NCBI GenBank assembly: GCA_964458575.1
Contig: CAYWMD010000052.1
Location: 1-47,891 of the forward strand
Origin: CAYWMD01 sp964458575
Lineage (GTDB): Bacteria > Verrucomicrobiota > Verrucomicrobiia > Limisphaerales > JADLHS01
Direction: 5' to 3'
Length of the DNA: 47,891 bases
The position numbers and the translations under genes are program-made. Below, in pieces: positions 8,399 through 16,933 of this stretch (its first letter is position 1; every line of letters begins with the position of its first letter). Below the pieces are notes generated by a model. It did no database searches, had not been told where the DNA came from, and saw only the letters and a list, made by a program, of their open reading frames with translations.

Positions 8399-10690
8399 AT
8401 GAAATCGCTTTCCCTCGTCGTCGCGTTGCTGGGCCTGCTGATCGGCACGGCCGCCGCGGCGGACTTTCAACCGGCCCGGCAGGAATTCCGGCAGGAAATC
8501 GCCCGGCACTTTACCCGCACCCAGAACGCCCCGACCGGGCCGGTGCAACTGGTGGAATGTCCGCCCGACGGAGCGTGCCGGATTCTGGTCGCGGGCGAGT
8601 GGCAGGAATTCCGCGACGACCGGTGGCAATCAGTCCCCGCTCTGAAACAACGTGATGCGGGCCGTTTGGTTTTCGCCGTAAGTTCCGGCGCCCCGATCGA
8701 AGCTCCGATGCCGTGGCGTGAAGTGCGGCAGATCTTGCGCGCGGGAAAGACCAACTGGTTGCTCACGGCGCAGGTGTGCCTTGCAACGGTTGAGGGCGGC
8801 AGAAGCTCCCGGATCAACCTGCCGGAAGGTGCGGCGGCCCGGCAAATCGCGCTCTCGCCGGATGGCATTCCGCACGTGGCGTCGAGTCGCGGATTGTTGC
8901 GTCGGACCGCGGACGGCTGGCAGCCGTTGGAAATCGTTGATTCTGTGGGGCGCGTGTGGGCCTCCCGCGAGGTGCTGGGCGTCGCGTTCGATTCGGCGGG
9001 GCAATTGTGGTTTGCAACTAAGGCCGGCGTTGGCTGTCAGATCAAAGACGGCTGGAAGTTTTACGAGGGCAAGGACGGGCTGCCGTGGAATGACTTCACC
9101 GGCATCACCGCCGGGGCAGACGGCGAGGTGTGGTTCACGACACATCTCGGTGTGATCCGGTTCGACGGCCGCGAGTGGCATTACCGGCAGGGCCGGCGCT
9201 GGCTGACCGACGACGATGTGTTGCAAGTTGCCATTGATCGCCAGGGCACGGCGTGGTTGGGCACGGCGGCGGGAATCAGTTGCCTCGAGCGCCAACCGAT
9301 GACGCTCGCGGCGAAGGCGGAGTTTTACGAACAGGAGATTGAGCGCTACATCAAACGCACGCCGTTCGGTTACGTGGCCGAACCGCCGTTGCGCACGCCG
9401 GGCGACAAGTCCACCGCCGAGCCGCGCGACATTGACAACGACGGTCTCTGGACCGCGATGTACGGCGCGGGCGAGTGTTTCGCCTATGGCGCGACGAAGG
9501 ATGCCCGGGCGCTGGCGCGGGCCAAACAGGCGTTCGAGGCGCTGCGGTTTCTGCAAAAGGTCACGCAGGGTTGCGCGCACGAGCCCCCGAAAGGTTTTGT
9601 CGCGCGCTCGATCCGGCCCGTCGCAGGGCCCGACCCGAACATTGGCCAGCCCGAACGCGACCGGGCGCAACAACGCCGCGAGCCGTTGTGGAAAATTCTC
9701 GAGCCCCGCTGGCCCAAAAGCGCCGATGGCCAGTGGTATTGGAAGGCGGACACCAGCAGCGATGAACTCGACGGCCACTTCTTTTTTTACCCGCTCTATT
9801 ACGACCTGTGCGCGACCAACGATGCGGAGCGCGCGCGCGTCCGGGAAGTGGTGCGCGACCTCGCGGACCATTTGCTCACACACCGGTACGTGCTGATAGA
9901 CCACGACGGCAAGCCGACGCGCTGGGGCATTTTCGACCCGCCGCACCTCAACCGCGACCCGCATTGGTGGCCGGAACGCGGTCTCAATTCGCTCAGCCTG
10001 TTGAGCTACCTCGCCGTCGCCGCGCACGTGACGGGCGAGGCGAAGTATTCGGCGGCGTCGCGGGAATTGATCGAGCAACACGGTTACGCGCACAACGCCA
10101 TGTATCCCAAGCTCCAGGCCGGCGCCGGCTCGGGCAACCAGTCGGACGACGAAATGGCGTTCATGGCTTACTACAGCCTGCTGCGCTGTTCCACTGATGA
10201 AGAGTTGAAAAGCATGATCCGCTTTTCGTTCTTCTGTTACTGGCAAAACGAAGCGCCGGAGCTGAATCCATTCTTCAACTTCGCGTACGCATCGCAAAAC
10301 CTGGCTTCCACGGCGTCCACGCAGCATCGGCGTTTTTCCCTCCAGCCCAAATCCGGCTGGGTTGAGGACAGCATGGCCACGTTGTATGGCCTGCCGCTGG
10401 ACCGGTTGAATTGGGCGCATCGCAACAGCCATCGGCTCGATGTGGTTTTCCTGCCGTCGTCGCGCTCGATTGACCCGGCCAGTCCCGACGAACCGCGAAC
10501 CCGCGGGCATCGCGTCAACGGCAAGGTGCTGCCGGTCGAAAATCGCTTCTTCACGCAGTGGAACACCGACCCGTGGCGGTTGGATTATCGGGGCGAGGGA
10601 AATGTGTTGGGCGCCGGCACGGTTTTTCTGCTGCCATACTACATGGGATTATATCATGGATACATTCAGAAACCCGAGGCCGGGCAATGA
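8399..10690 (+). CDS. Exported two-component-propeller plus alpha/alpha-barrel protein
   Basis: A 763-residue protein with a signal peptide (MKSLSLVVALLGLLIG). Residues of about 130-300 contain propeller repeats of the Reg_prop type, for example GLPWNDFTGITAGADGEVWF and LQVAIDRQGTAWLG. In hybrid two-component sensors such repeats form an extracellular beta-propeller. Here they are not attached to a kinase. The C-terminal half (about 310-760) is helix- and aromatic-rich, with DNDGLWTAMYGAGECFAYG, HWWPERGLNSLSLLSYL and SGNQSDDEMAF. This suggests an alpha/alpha-toroid like glycan lyases or six-hairpin glycosidases. It could be an enzyme or a glycan-binding protein. The catalytic residues are not assigned. 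Confidence 0.65.
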   Translation: MKSLSLVVALLGLLIGTAAAADFQPARQEFRQEIARHFTRTQNAPTGPVQLVECPPDGACRILVAGEWQEFRDDRWQSVPALKQRDAGRLVFAVSSGAPIEAPMPWREVRQILRAGKTNWLLTAQVCLATVEGGRSSRINLPEGAAARQIALSPDGIPHVASSRGLLRRTADGWQPLEIVDSVGRVWASREVLGVAFDSAGQLWFATKAGVGCQIKDGWKFYEGKDGLPWNDFTGITAGADGEVWFTTHLGVIRFDGREWHYRQGRRWLTDDDVLQVAIDRQGTAWLGTAAGISCLERQPMTLAAKAEFYEQEIERYIKRTPFGYVAEPPLRTPGDKSTAEPRDIDNDGLWTAMYGAGECFAYGATKDARALARAKQAFEALRFLQKVTQGCAHEPPKGFVARSIRPVAGPDPNIGQPERDRAQQRREPLWKILEPRWPKSADGQWYWKADTSSDELDGHFFFYPLYYDLCATNDAERARVREVVRDLADHLLTHRYVLIDHDGKPTRWGIFDPPHLNRDPHWWPERGLNSLSLLSYLAVAAHVTGEAKYSAASRELIEQHGYAHNAMYPKLQAGAGSGNQSDDEMAFMAYYSLLRCSTDEELKSMIRFSFFCYWQNEAPELNPFFNFAYASQNLASTASTQHRRFSLQPKSGWVEDSMATLYGLPLDRLNWAHRNSHRLDVVFLPSSRSIDPASPDEPRTRGHRVNGKVLPVENRFFTQWNTDPWRLDYRGEGNVLGAGTVFLLPYYMGLYHGYIQKPEAGQ

Positions 10691-10730
10691 TGCTGTAACC
10701 GGAGCCGAACAAGTAAACATCCCAACGATC

Positions 10731-10739
10731 ATGAAAATC
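10731..10739 (+). repeat. Left copy of 9-bp target-site duplication
   Basis: ATGAAAATC is identical to bases 10830-10838 and directly abuts the left end of the palindromic element at 10740-10829. It also represents the ancestral start codon region of the ceramidase-family gene. Confidence 0.8.
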
Positions 10740-10829
10740 GGGCGCAACTCGACACCGCCACCAAACTCCCTCTCCGCCACGCAGTGGAGGAGAGGGAGTT
10801 GTTTACGGTGGTGGTGTCAAGTTGCGCCC
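10740..10829. mobile_element. 90-bp MITE-like palindromic element (element A)
   Basis: The two halves are near-perfect inverted repeats. The termini are GGGCGCAACT and AGTTGCGCCC (10/10), continuing as GACACC-G-CCACC against GGTGGTGGTGTC, then AACTCCCTCTCC against GGAGAGGGAGTT around a short loop. The flanking 9-bp direct repeat is a target-site duplication. There is no coding capacity for a transposase, so it would be non-autonomous. The total addition (90 + 9 = 99 bases) is a multiple of three and has no stop in the host-gene frame. The terminal sequence recurs in element B at 24198. Confidence 0.8.
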
Positions 10830-12080
10830 ATGAAAATCTTCCTCTCAGTTCTTTTTTTTGTGGTCTTCGCGTTCAACGCCGTGGCGGATTTTCGCGCGGC
10901 AATTGCCGTGCGGGTCGTGACGCCCGACCCGCTACTCCCGGTGTCCGGCGGTGTGGGCGGGAGCAACCCGGTGACGCAGAAGGCAGGCGAGTTGACCGTG
11001 CGGGCGCTCGTCTTCGAGGCGAACCAGACGCGCCTCGCAATCGTGAGCGCGGATTTTCTCGGCTTTCCGGCATTGCTGGGAGATCGGGTTCGCGCCGCGG
11101 TGAAAGGTATTCCGCCGGAGAACATCCTGATTGGGGCCACGCACACCCACAGCGCGCCGGATTGCTACGGCTTTCCCGACGGCAAAGGCGGCACGGCGAG
11201 TGATCCGAAGTATCTGCAAACCGTTTGCGCACGAATGGCCGAAGCGATCAACGAAGCAGTGGCGAAGTTGCAGCCGGCGCAACTCAAGATCGCGACCGGG
11301 GAGGCCAAAGGAAAAATCGCCTACAATTATTACGCCGAGCAACTGTACGACCCGCGTTGCAATGTCCTGCAGGCCTTGGACGCCACCGGCAAGCCCATCG
11401 CCACGCTGGTCAATTACGCGATTCATCCCGAAATCATCGGCAGCAAGGCGGGGATTTGCAGCCCCGACCTGATCGGGCCGCTCTACGACCGGGTCGCGGC
11501 GAAGGGCGGAGGCACGGGAATTTTCATGAACAGCGCCCAGGGCGGCATGGTGACCGCCGACAATCGTTTGCCGCCGGGCGGCGAAGCGCGAACGTGGGAC
11601 GAATGCGTCCGCATCGGCGGACTGCTGGCGGATGAGGCGTTGCGCATTGTCCAAGACGCGCCGGTCCAGGTTGCGCCGGACATTTTCTGCGCCGCGCGCA
11701 CCGTGACGTTCCCGGTGGAGACACCGTTGATGCGCGAGCTGCTGAAACACCTGCCGGCAACCGCGAACACAAGCACGAACGAAGTGACCACCCGGATCAA
11801 CCTGGTCAATCTGGGCAACGCGCAGATCCTGACCATTCCCGGTGAAGCGCTGCCGAACATCGGTTTTTATCTGAAACGCAAGATGCGCGGCCAGTTTAAC
11901 TTTCTCTTCGGCCTGACCAATGATGCCTACGGTTACATCCTCACGAAGGAGGACTTTGACAGTTTTCGGCGGTACGCCTACATCACGCGGACCAGCCTGG
12001 GTGAACGGACCGGTGAAATACTTGTCAGCGAAGCCTTGAGATTGATTCCCGACAGCCCGCGGCCCGGTTCGGGACTCTGA
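10830..12080 (+). CDS. Exported neutral/alkaline ceramidase-family protein (1)
   Basis: A 416-residue protein starting at ATG 10830 with a clear signal peptide (MKIFLSVLFFVVFAFNAVA). It has the neutral/alkaline non-lysosomal ceramidase N-terminal domain: an N-terminal TPD segment, ATHTHSAPD with the paired metal-ligand histidines, NYAIHPEI, and FMNSAQGGM near the position of the nucleophile loop. It is shorter than full bacterial ceramidases (about 650 residues) and lacks their C-terminal domain. The start codon lies directly after a palindromic insertion. The upstream duplicated ATG at 10731 would give a 33-residue in-frame extension (MKIGRNSTPP and on) that buries the signal peptide. It probably acts on an amide or ester of a glycan or lipid rather than on ceramide. 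Confidence 0.75.
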   Translation: MKIFLSVLFFVVFAFNAVADFRAAIAVRVVTPDPLLPVSGGVGGSNPVTQKAGELTVRALVFEANQTRLAIVSADFLGFPALLGDRVRAAVKGIPPENILIGATHTHSAPDCYGFPDGKGGTASDPKYLQTVCARMAEAINEAVAKLQPAQLKIATGEAKGKIAYNYYAEQLYDPRCNVLQALDATGKPIATLVNYAIHPEIIGSKAGICSPDLIGPLYDRVAAKGGGTGIFMNSAQGGMVTADNRLPPGGEARTWDECVRIGGLLADEALRIVQDAPVQVAPDIFCAARTVTFPVETPLMRELLKHLPATANTSTNEVTTRINLVNLGNAQILTIPGEALPNIGFYLKRKMRGQFNFLFGLTNDAYGYILTKEDFDSFRRYAYITRTSLGERTGEILVSEALRLIPDSPRPGSGL

Positions 12081-12411
12081 CCGAACGCATGTTGAATACG
12101 AACGAATCAAGCCGCAGAACCTGGCCCGGGCGCCGGATGTTTGCGCGAGGGTTTCTGAGTATTGGCCCGGTTCGGGAGGACCGCCGCTCCAGGTCGGCAT
12201 CGGGCTTGTTCAGGCGCACATTGGAATGGCACACCGCAACTCCGCCGCCCCTTCCAAGACCCAAGTCAGCCGTGTTTGAAATCGTCCACAAGACTAAAGC
12301 GAAAGCCAAGCAGCCGGTAGTTCGCTAATCATTTATTATGATTTCAATGTTGACCCGGCTTGCAAGTTCGAAGGCCGCCAACAGTGGCATCGAAGCTCAG
12401 TGAACCAGAAC
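12081..12411. other. Gene-free stretch before the first pseudopilin
   Basis: No convincing gene. A 14-base direct repeat, GGCCCGGTTCGGGA, occurs at 12061-12074 (inside the end of the upstream gene) and at 12164-12177. A perfect 6-bp hairpin, AATCAT-TTATT-ATGATT, lies at 12327-12343. The stretch probably contains the promoter of the pseudopilin gene. I cannot fix -35 and -10 boxes. Confidence 0.4.
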
Positions 12412-13266
12412 ATGAACAGTCAACGTGCCAGTGAAGTTTGCCGGAGGGGGCCAAACGCGAAGCGGAGCACAGGTTTCACCCTCATCGAGTTGCTGGTGGT
12501 CATCGCGATTATCGCCATTTTGGCGGCGATGCTGCTGCCCGTACTGTCCAAGGCCAAGGCGAAGGCCCACCAGATTTCCTGCTTGAACAACCTCCGTCAG
12601 GTCGGGATGGCGGTGGTGCTGTACACGGGCGATTTCAACGAGACCTTCCCCCCCAACTTCGGCAGCGGGGATCCCGGCTATCCGGCCACGCCCGGAAGCT
12701 GGGTGGAGGGCAAAATGAGTGTGACGGAAAGTGCCCCGGACAACACCGATAAAACCAAGCTGATCAACACCCCGATGGGGCCGTACACCAAGAACTTGGA
12801 AATTTATCACTGCCCCTCGGATCCCTACATGGGCGTGATGTTCGGGGGGGGCAGGATCCCGCGGGTGCGGTCCATTTCCATGAACGCCTTTATCGAAGGG
12901 GAAGCTTACAAAAGCACGGGTGCCGCCGGTTCAGCGTGGTATGACCAATACCGCAAATACGTCAAAACCAGCGACGTGGTCGATCCGCGCCCCGCCAACC
13001 TTTGGATGATCATTGACGAGCATCCGGACAGCATCAATGACGGTTGGTTTATCAATAACCCAGCCGCTTCCGGGTGGATTGATCTGCCCGGGAGCATGCA
13101 TAACGGGGGTTGCGGGCTGAACTTCTCCGACGGGCACAGTGAATTGAAGCAATGGAAGGATGCGCAAACGAAGCGAGCTCTTTTGAAGAAAGATTTTGAT
13201 GGGGTGGACGTCCCCAACGGTCAGGACCCCAAATGGCTTTTCGAACGCTCGACCAGCCTCCGATGA
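12412..13266 (+). CDS. Type II pseudopilin-like protein with H-X9-DG motif (1)
   Basis: A 284-residue protein with a prepilin leader: a basic N-terminus, then G21-FTLIELL with E26 at the +5 position, followed by the hydrophobic helix VVIAIIAILAAMLLP. Cleavage by a prepilin peptidase between G21 and F22 is expected. The C-terminal domain holds HNGGCGLNFSDG, a histidine followed by nine residues and DG, the hallmark of a pseudopilin family very numerous in Verrucomicrobia, Planctomycetes and Lentisphaerae. I preferred the ATG at 12412 over a GTG at 12400. No secretion-machinery genes are in this window. It may be a minor pseudopilin or a surface protein that uses the pilin pathway for export. 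Confidence 0.88.
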   Translation: MNSQRASEVCRRGPNAKRSTGFTLIELLVVIAIIAILAAMLLPVLSKAKAKAHQISCLNNLRQVGMAVVLYTGDFNETFPPNFGSGDPGYPATPGSWVEGKMSVTESAPDNTDKTKLINTPMGPYTKNLEIYHCPSDPYMGVMFGGGRIPRVRSISMNAFIEGEAYKSTGAAGSAWYDQYRKYVKTSDVVDPRPANLWMIIDEHPDSINDGWFINNPAASGWIDLPGSMHNGGCGLNFSDGHSELKQWKDAQTKRALLKKDFDGVDVPNGQDPKWLFERSTSLR

Positions 13267-13493
13267 TTGTCAGTTGAATTTGTGTTTCACATGAAACCTT
13301 TGCCGAGAGTGCGACTGATTGGGCGGCGGGGTCGTCCTTTGTGCAAATGACATGACGAGCGGTGCCGACCCTATGCCATTTTTTATCGTGCGGCACCAAG
13401 ACCAGAAACCAGCTTTCAAGCGTGGTGGCCTCTTTCGTTGAGAGGTGATCAGGCCTGATCAACCAGTAAACAACCAAAAACCCGGACAAACAC
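13267..13493. promoter_or_regulatory. Palindrome-rich leader of the large exported protein
   Basis: Three symmetric elements are seen: GTTTCACATGAAAC at 13284-13297; a 7-bp stem GGTGCCG/CGGCACC at 13361-13397 around an AT-rich loop; and a perfect 16-bp palindrome TGATCAGGCCTGATCA at 13446-13461, 32 bases before the ATG at 13494. The last could be an operator or a leader hairpin. The first may be a processing or termination signal after the pseudopilin gene. Confidence 0.4.
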
Positions 13494-15839
13494 ATGAAAA
13501 AACCCAGACTCAAACAACTGCTGCTGGCTTCCCTGGCCGCGGTGGGCATGATCGCCTCGGCGCCGGCCGCGACGATCACTGTTAACACCACGAATAACAC
13601 GGACTTCAGCGCAGGTGTGACCAACCTCTACCTCGCGATTTCGCTCGCCAATACCAATGGGGAAAGCGCGAACACCATCAACTTCGCCATCCCCGGCGAC
13701 GGCCCGCACTACATCATCACCCCCATCGCCAGTGCCTCCGGTGGCGCACTGGATATGAATGGCGGTTATCCGATGATCACCAATCACAACCTGACGATAG
13801 ACGGTTACAGTCAGGCGGGCGCGGTGGCCAACACCAATACCATCTTGGGCAGCAACACGGCGGTGCTGAAAATTGTGATTGATTCCCGCCAGGCCCGCTA
13901 CGTTGGTCAGACCGATGGCACCCACCCGTTCGAGGTGGGGGGCACCTGCATGAATTACAGCCTCCTCACCGGCGCTACCTTCGTATCGAACCAGCAAGGT
14001 TACGGCACGACCACCGCCTCCCAGATCGGCATCATGAGTGCCACCAACGTTACGATCAAGGGTCTCTGCTTCCTTTTGGACTGGTATCCGGGCTTTAATG
14101 GCATTACCCTCAACTCCATCTCGATGGCGGCGGCCCCCACCAACGTGGTGGGCGGTGTCTATACCGGGCCCTTCACGACCAGCATCATCTCGCCGAACTT
14201 CGGCATGCACATTTCCGGCTGTTGGTTCAACCTGATGCCCGACGGCGTGACGGTGGTGGACGGTGGCAATATCGCCGTGGCCGCGCAGTGGCATCGTTTC
14301 AGCGGCGGCAACCCCGTCGGCCAGTGGCTGCCGGGCAACAACACCGTGGGCGTGGCCAAAAACAGCGCCAATCCCCGCGCGGAGTTCAACATCTTCATGA
14401 GTTATCTGAACCAGATGAGCATTGACGGCTGGAACAATCGCGTCGCGGGTAATTTCTGCAATGTCTTCCCCGACGGTTTGACCCAGTATATGCCGGATCC
14501 GCAAAGACTGGCCACCGCCACCTATGTCCCCACCGCATCTTTCATCGGCAGCATCCATAGCGGGTATCAGACGTACGGCACGGACGGCGACGGCGTCAAC
14601 GATGCCGAGGAACGGAATATCTTCGGTGGCTTGAACCGTTTGAGCGCCATCGCCAGCGCGGCCATCAACCACCAGCAGGGTGTCTATAACAGCAAAGTGT
14701 CGGGCAACTACTTTGGCGTGGGCATTGACGGTGTGACGCGCTTCACCAACTGGTGCTCCTTCTTGCGCTACAGCGACCGTCCGCTTCCGGCCACCAATGT
14801 TATTGTGGGAACGGACTTCGACGGCATGAGCGACAGCCTCGAAGGGAACGTCATTTACAACAACTGGCCCATGGATTTCTGGTACACCGATACGGTCAAT
14901 AACCCGGTGTTGAATGCCCAAGGGCAGGTGCAATGGAACACACCCGGAGCGGTGCCGGAAACCTTCAACCCGGATGCGCTGGGATCCCGGAATACGATCG
15001 CCTGGCGCGGTAATAAAATGGTGAACACCGGGCCGCTGTTCAGCCCGGTTTACACGGCGCCGAACCGCAATGCGTCCAGTGGGTATTACGATTGGACCTG
15101 TGTGCTCTTCTCGATCAATGGCGGTTCCGGGGCCTACGAACCCCAAATCGTTGGCCCCATGGGCACCGGTGGCCTCGCCTCCATTCCCAACGACCCCGGT
15201 AATGGTCTGTACAATTCAACCAACTACAACACCGTCCTGGATGCCAGCAGCACGACCCGCCGGTTGAAAGGCACCTTCAAGCCCGGGGCTGATTCGGGCG
15301 CGGGCAACCGCTGGACCAATTACCTCATGGATGTTTACATTCCCAACAATGAGGCGCTGACCAACGGCTTGAAATTCCAGACGCTCACCAACACCATGCC
15401 GGCGGGCTGGGTCGTGGGCGAAATCTGCGTGGCTTCCAACATCCTGGTGGATGCTGCGGATGACTTGGACACGGCAACGAACGCCTTCAACGTGGACATC
15501 ACCCGATTCAACATTCCGGCCGGCACCAAGCTGACTGCTGTCGTCAACTACAGCAAGGTTGCCCTCAGCAATTTGACGCAGGCCACGAAGAACGGTCTGC
15601 AAACCGCCCGGTTCGCCGAGCCGGTCAGCATCTCCGCGGCCCCGAACATCACCATCACTGCCATCGTCAACAACGGTGATGGCACGATCACCATCAGTTG
15701 GACCGGGGGTGATCCGGTTTACGTGGTGGAGAAATCAGCGGACGTTGCGGCCGCAGTTTGGACGACAGCCACAACTACGTCCTCAACCTCAGCCACGTTG
15801 CCGATCGATGCGGCTTACACGTTCTTCCGCGTGAGGTAA
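13494..15839 (+). CDS. Large exported beta-rich protein with FFRVR C-terminus
   Basis: A 781-residue protein with a classic signal peptide (MKKPRLKQLLLASLAAVGMI, ending in SAPAA). The first 420 residues are rich in N, T, G and V with repeated beta-helix-like turns (ANTINFAIPG, HNLTIDGYSQAG, ATNVTIKGLCF). An acidic TDGDGVNDAEE segment resembles a calcium-binding thrombospondin-3-type loop. The last 70 residues (ITITAIVNNGDGTITISWTG through AAYTFFRVR) form a small beta domain like one at the end of the protein encoded at 43130-44908. I know no specific function; adhesin, glycan-binding or beta-helix enzyme are all possible. It sits between two pseudopilin genes and has its own terminator. Confidence 0.65.
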   Translation: MKKPRLKQLLLASLAAVGMIASAPAATITVNTTNNTDFSAGVTNLYLAISLANTNGESANTINFAIPGDGPHYIITPIASASGGALDMNGGYPMITNHNLTIDGYSQAGAVANTNTILGSNTAVLKIVIDSRQARYVGQTDGTHPFEVGGTCMNYSLLTGATFVSNQQGYGTTTASQIGIMSATNVTIKGLCFLLDWYPGFNGITLNSISMAAAPTNVVGGVYTGPFTTSIISPNFGMHISGCWFNLMPDGVTVVDGGNIAVAAQWHRFSGGNPVGQWLPGNNTVGVAKNSANPRAEFNIFMSYLNQMSIDGWNNRVAGNFCNVFPDGLTQYMPDPQRLATATYVPTASFIGSIHSGYQTYGTDGDGVNDAEERNIFGGLNRLSAIASAAINHQQGVYNSKVSGNYFGVGIDGVTRFTNWCSFLRYSDRPLPATNVIVGTDFDGMSDSLEGNVIYNNWPMDFWYTDTVNNPVLNAQGQVQWNTPGAVPETFNPDALGSRNTIAWRGNKMVNTGPLFSPVYTAPNRNASSGYYDWTCVLFSINGGSGAYEPQIVGPMGTGGLASIPNDPGNGLYNSTNYNTVLDASSTTRRLKGTFKPGADSGAGNRWTNYLMDVYIPNNEALTNGLKFQTLTNTMPAGWVVGEICVASNILVDAADDLDTATNAFNVDITRFNIPAGTKLTAVVNYSKVALSNLTQATKNGLQTARFAEPVSISAAPNITITAIVNNGDGTITISWTGGDPVYVVEKSADVAAAVWTTATTTSSTSATLPIDAAYTFFRVR

Positions 15840-15875
15840 TGGTAGTATGAGCAATTGGTCGTAGTTTGATTCAAT

Positions 15876-15910
15876 GGCCAGCCAGACAACCCTCGGTTGT
15901 CTGGCTGGCC
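15876..15910 (+). terminator. Strong hairpin terminator after the large exported protein
   Basis: GGCCAGCCAGACAAC and GTTGTCTGGCTGGCC form a perfect 15-bp stem around the 5-base loop CCTCG, 37 bases after the stop codon. The following GGTTTGTCTTCC is moderately T-rich. This is a good candidate for an intrinsic terminator. Confidence 0.75.
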
Positions 15911-16069
15911 GGTTTGTCTTCCAACATGAACCCCAATCCTTGCCGACTTTCGCGATGGCAGCATCGTCCGGGTGACACTGGATTTGCGGCCGAGTGCCGC
16001 CTTCCGGCGACCGCGATGTGTTACGTCAGGTCGGCAAGGATCGGGGCTCCGCCCCCCGCCTAGAGATCC

Positions 16070-16849
16070 ATGAACCATATCCCCAACGAACCGCCCGTGA
16101 CCGCACGAAGCCGTCAGCGAGCCTTCACACTTATCGAGTTACTTGTCGTCATTGCCATCATCGCCATCCTGGCCGCCATGCTGCTGCCGGCGCTGGCGAA
16201 GGCCAAAGAAAAGGCCCATCGTACGGCCTGCATAAACAACCAGAAGCAGATCCTGCTGGCGGAGCAATTGTACCTGAGTGACAGCAACGACAAGCTCGCG
16301 CCGCCCAACACTGGCGGCGACACGAGCATCATCAGCCCCATGTTGCCGCCGGGCTGGTTGTACCAACCCGGGCAGGTCAACCCCGGCATCCCCGGCCCCA
16401 ACCAGACCAACGGCCCCTCCAAGGGACTGTTCTATCCCTACCTGAACAATTGGGTCACGTACATGTGTCCGATTCACCGGACCAACACCGCGGTTTGGAG
16501 AGGCAGCAACATCAAGTTCACCAGTTACTTGATGAGTTCCTTCGTGGGCTTGGATGGCAACAAGGCCAGCACCGCGGTCCACGGCAAGACCTTCAGCGCT
16601 TCCAGATTTTCGGCCAACAGCATGATCATTTGGGAGACGTCGGCGGAGGAGACGTTTGATATGAAATACTTCAATGACGGGGGTAGCACACCGGACGAGG
16701 GGCTTACCCGCCGGCATGGCGACGGGGCGCTCATGGGTATTCTCGACGGTCACGTCGAATTCATCAAATGGCCCAATCATCAGAAACTGTTGAACGATCC
16801 CAACAAGAACGTGCTGTGGTGTTATCCGGACACGGATAATGGACGGTAA
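16070..16849 (+). CDS. Type II pseudopilin-like protein with H-X9-DG motif (2)
   Basis: A 259-residue paralogue of the protein at 12412. The prepilin signature is RQRA18-FTLIELL with E23 at +5. Alanine rather than glycine occupies the -1 position of the predicted peptidase site, a variant that should still be checked. The hydrophobic helix is VVIAIIAILAAMLLPALAKA. RRHGDGALMGILDGHVEF contains the H-X9-DG motif near the C-terminus. CINNQKQILLAEQLYLSDSN follows the helix as usual for the family. It probably has its own promoter, since a strong terminator lies upstream. It is convergent with the AraC-type regulator gene. Confidence 0.88.
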   Translation: MNHIPNEPPVTARSRQRAFTLIELLVVIAIIAILAAMLLPALAKAKEKAHRTACINNQKQILLAEQLYLSDSNDKLAPPNTGGDTSIISPMLPPGWLYQPGQVNPGIPGPNQTNGPSKGLFYPYLNNWVTYMCPIHRTNTAVWRGSNIKFTSYLMSSFVGLDGNKASTAVHGKTFSASRFSANSMIIWETSAEETFDMKYFNDGGSTPDEGLTRRHGDGALMGILDGHVEFIKWPNHQKLLNDPNKNVLWCYPDTDNGR

Positions 16850-16850
16850 G

Positions 16851-16868
16851 CCGGGATTCAAAATCCGG
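16851..16868. terminator. Possible hairpin between convergent genes
   Basis: CCGGGATT and AATCCGG pair as a 7-bp stem with one bulged G around a short CAA loop, just after the pseudopilin stop codon. The stem is short and has no U-tract, so this is weak evidence for termination. Confidence 0.3.
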
Positions 16869-16933
16869 ACCGCTGGGGCGAACGTCTTTCCACAAGCCGG
16901 CCGGGAATCGTTGCCGACGGAGGGGGGCTTGGT

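Noticed and set aside
10440..10829. Upstream extension of the ceramidase-family reading frame back to 10440
   Set aside because: It overlaps the end of the propeller gene in another frame and then runs through the inserted palindrome; the signal peptide begins only at 10830.
12089..12328. Small open frame of 79 codons in the intergenic stretch before the first pseudopilin
   Set aside because: Arginine- and proline-rich composition is typical of a non-coding frame in GC-rich DNA, with no recognisable domain.
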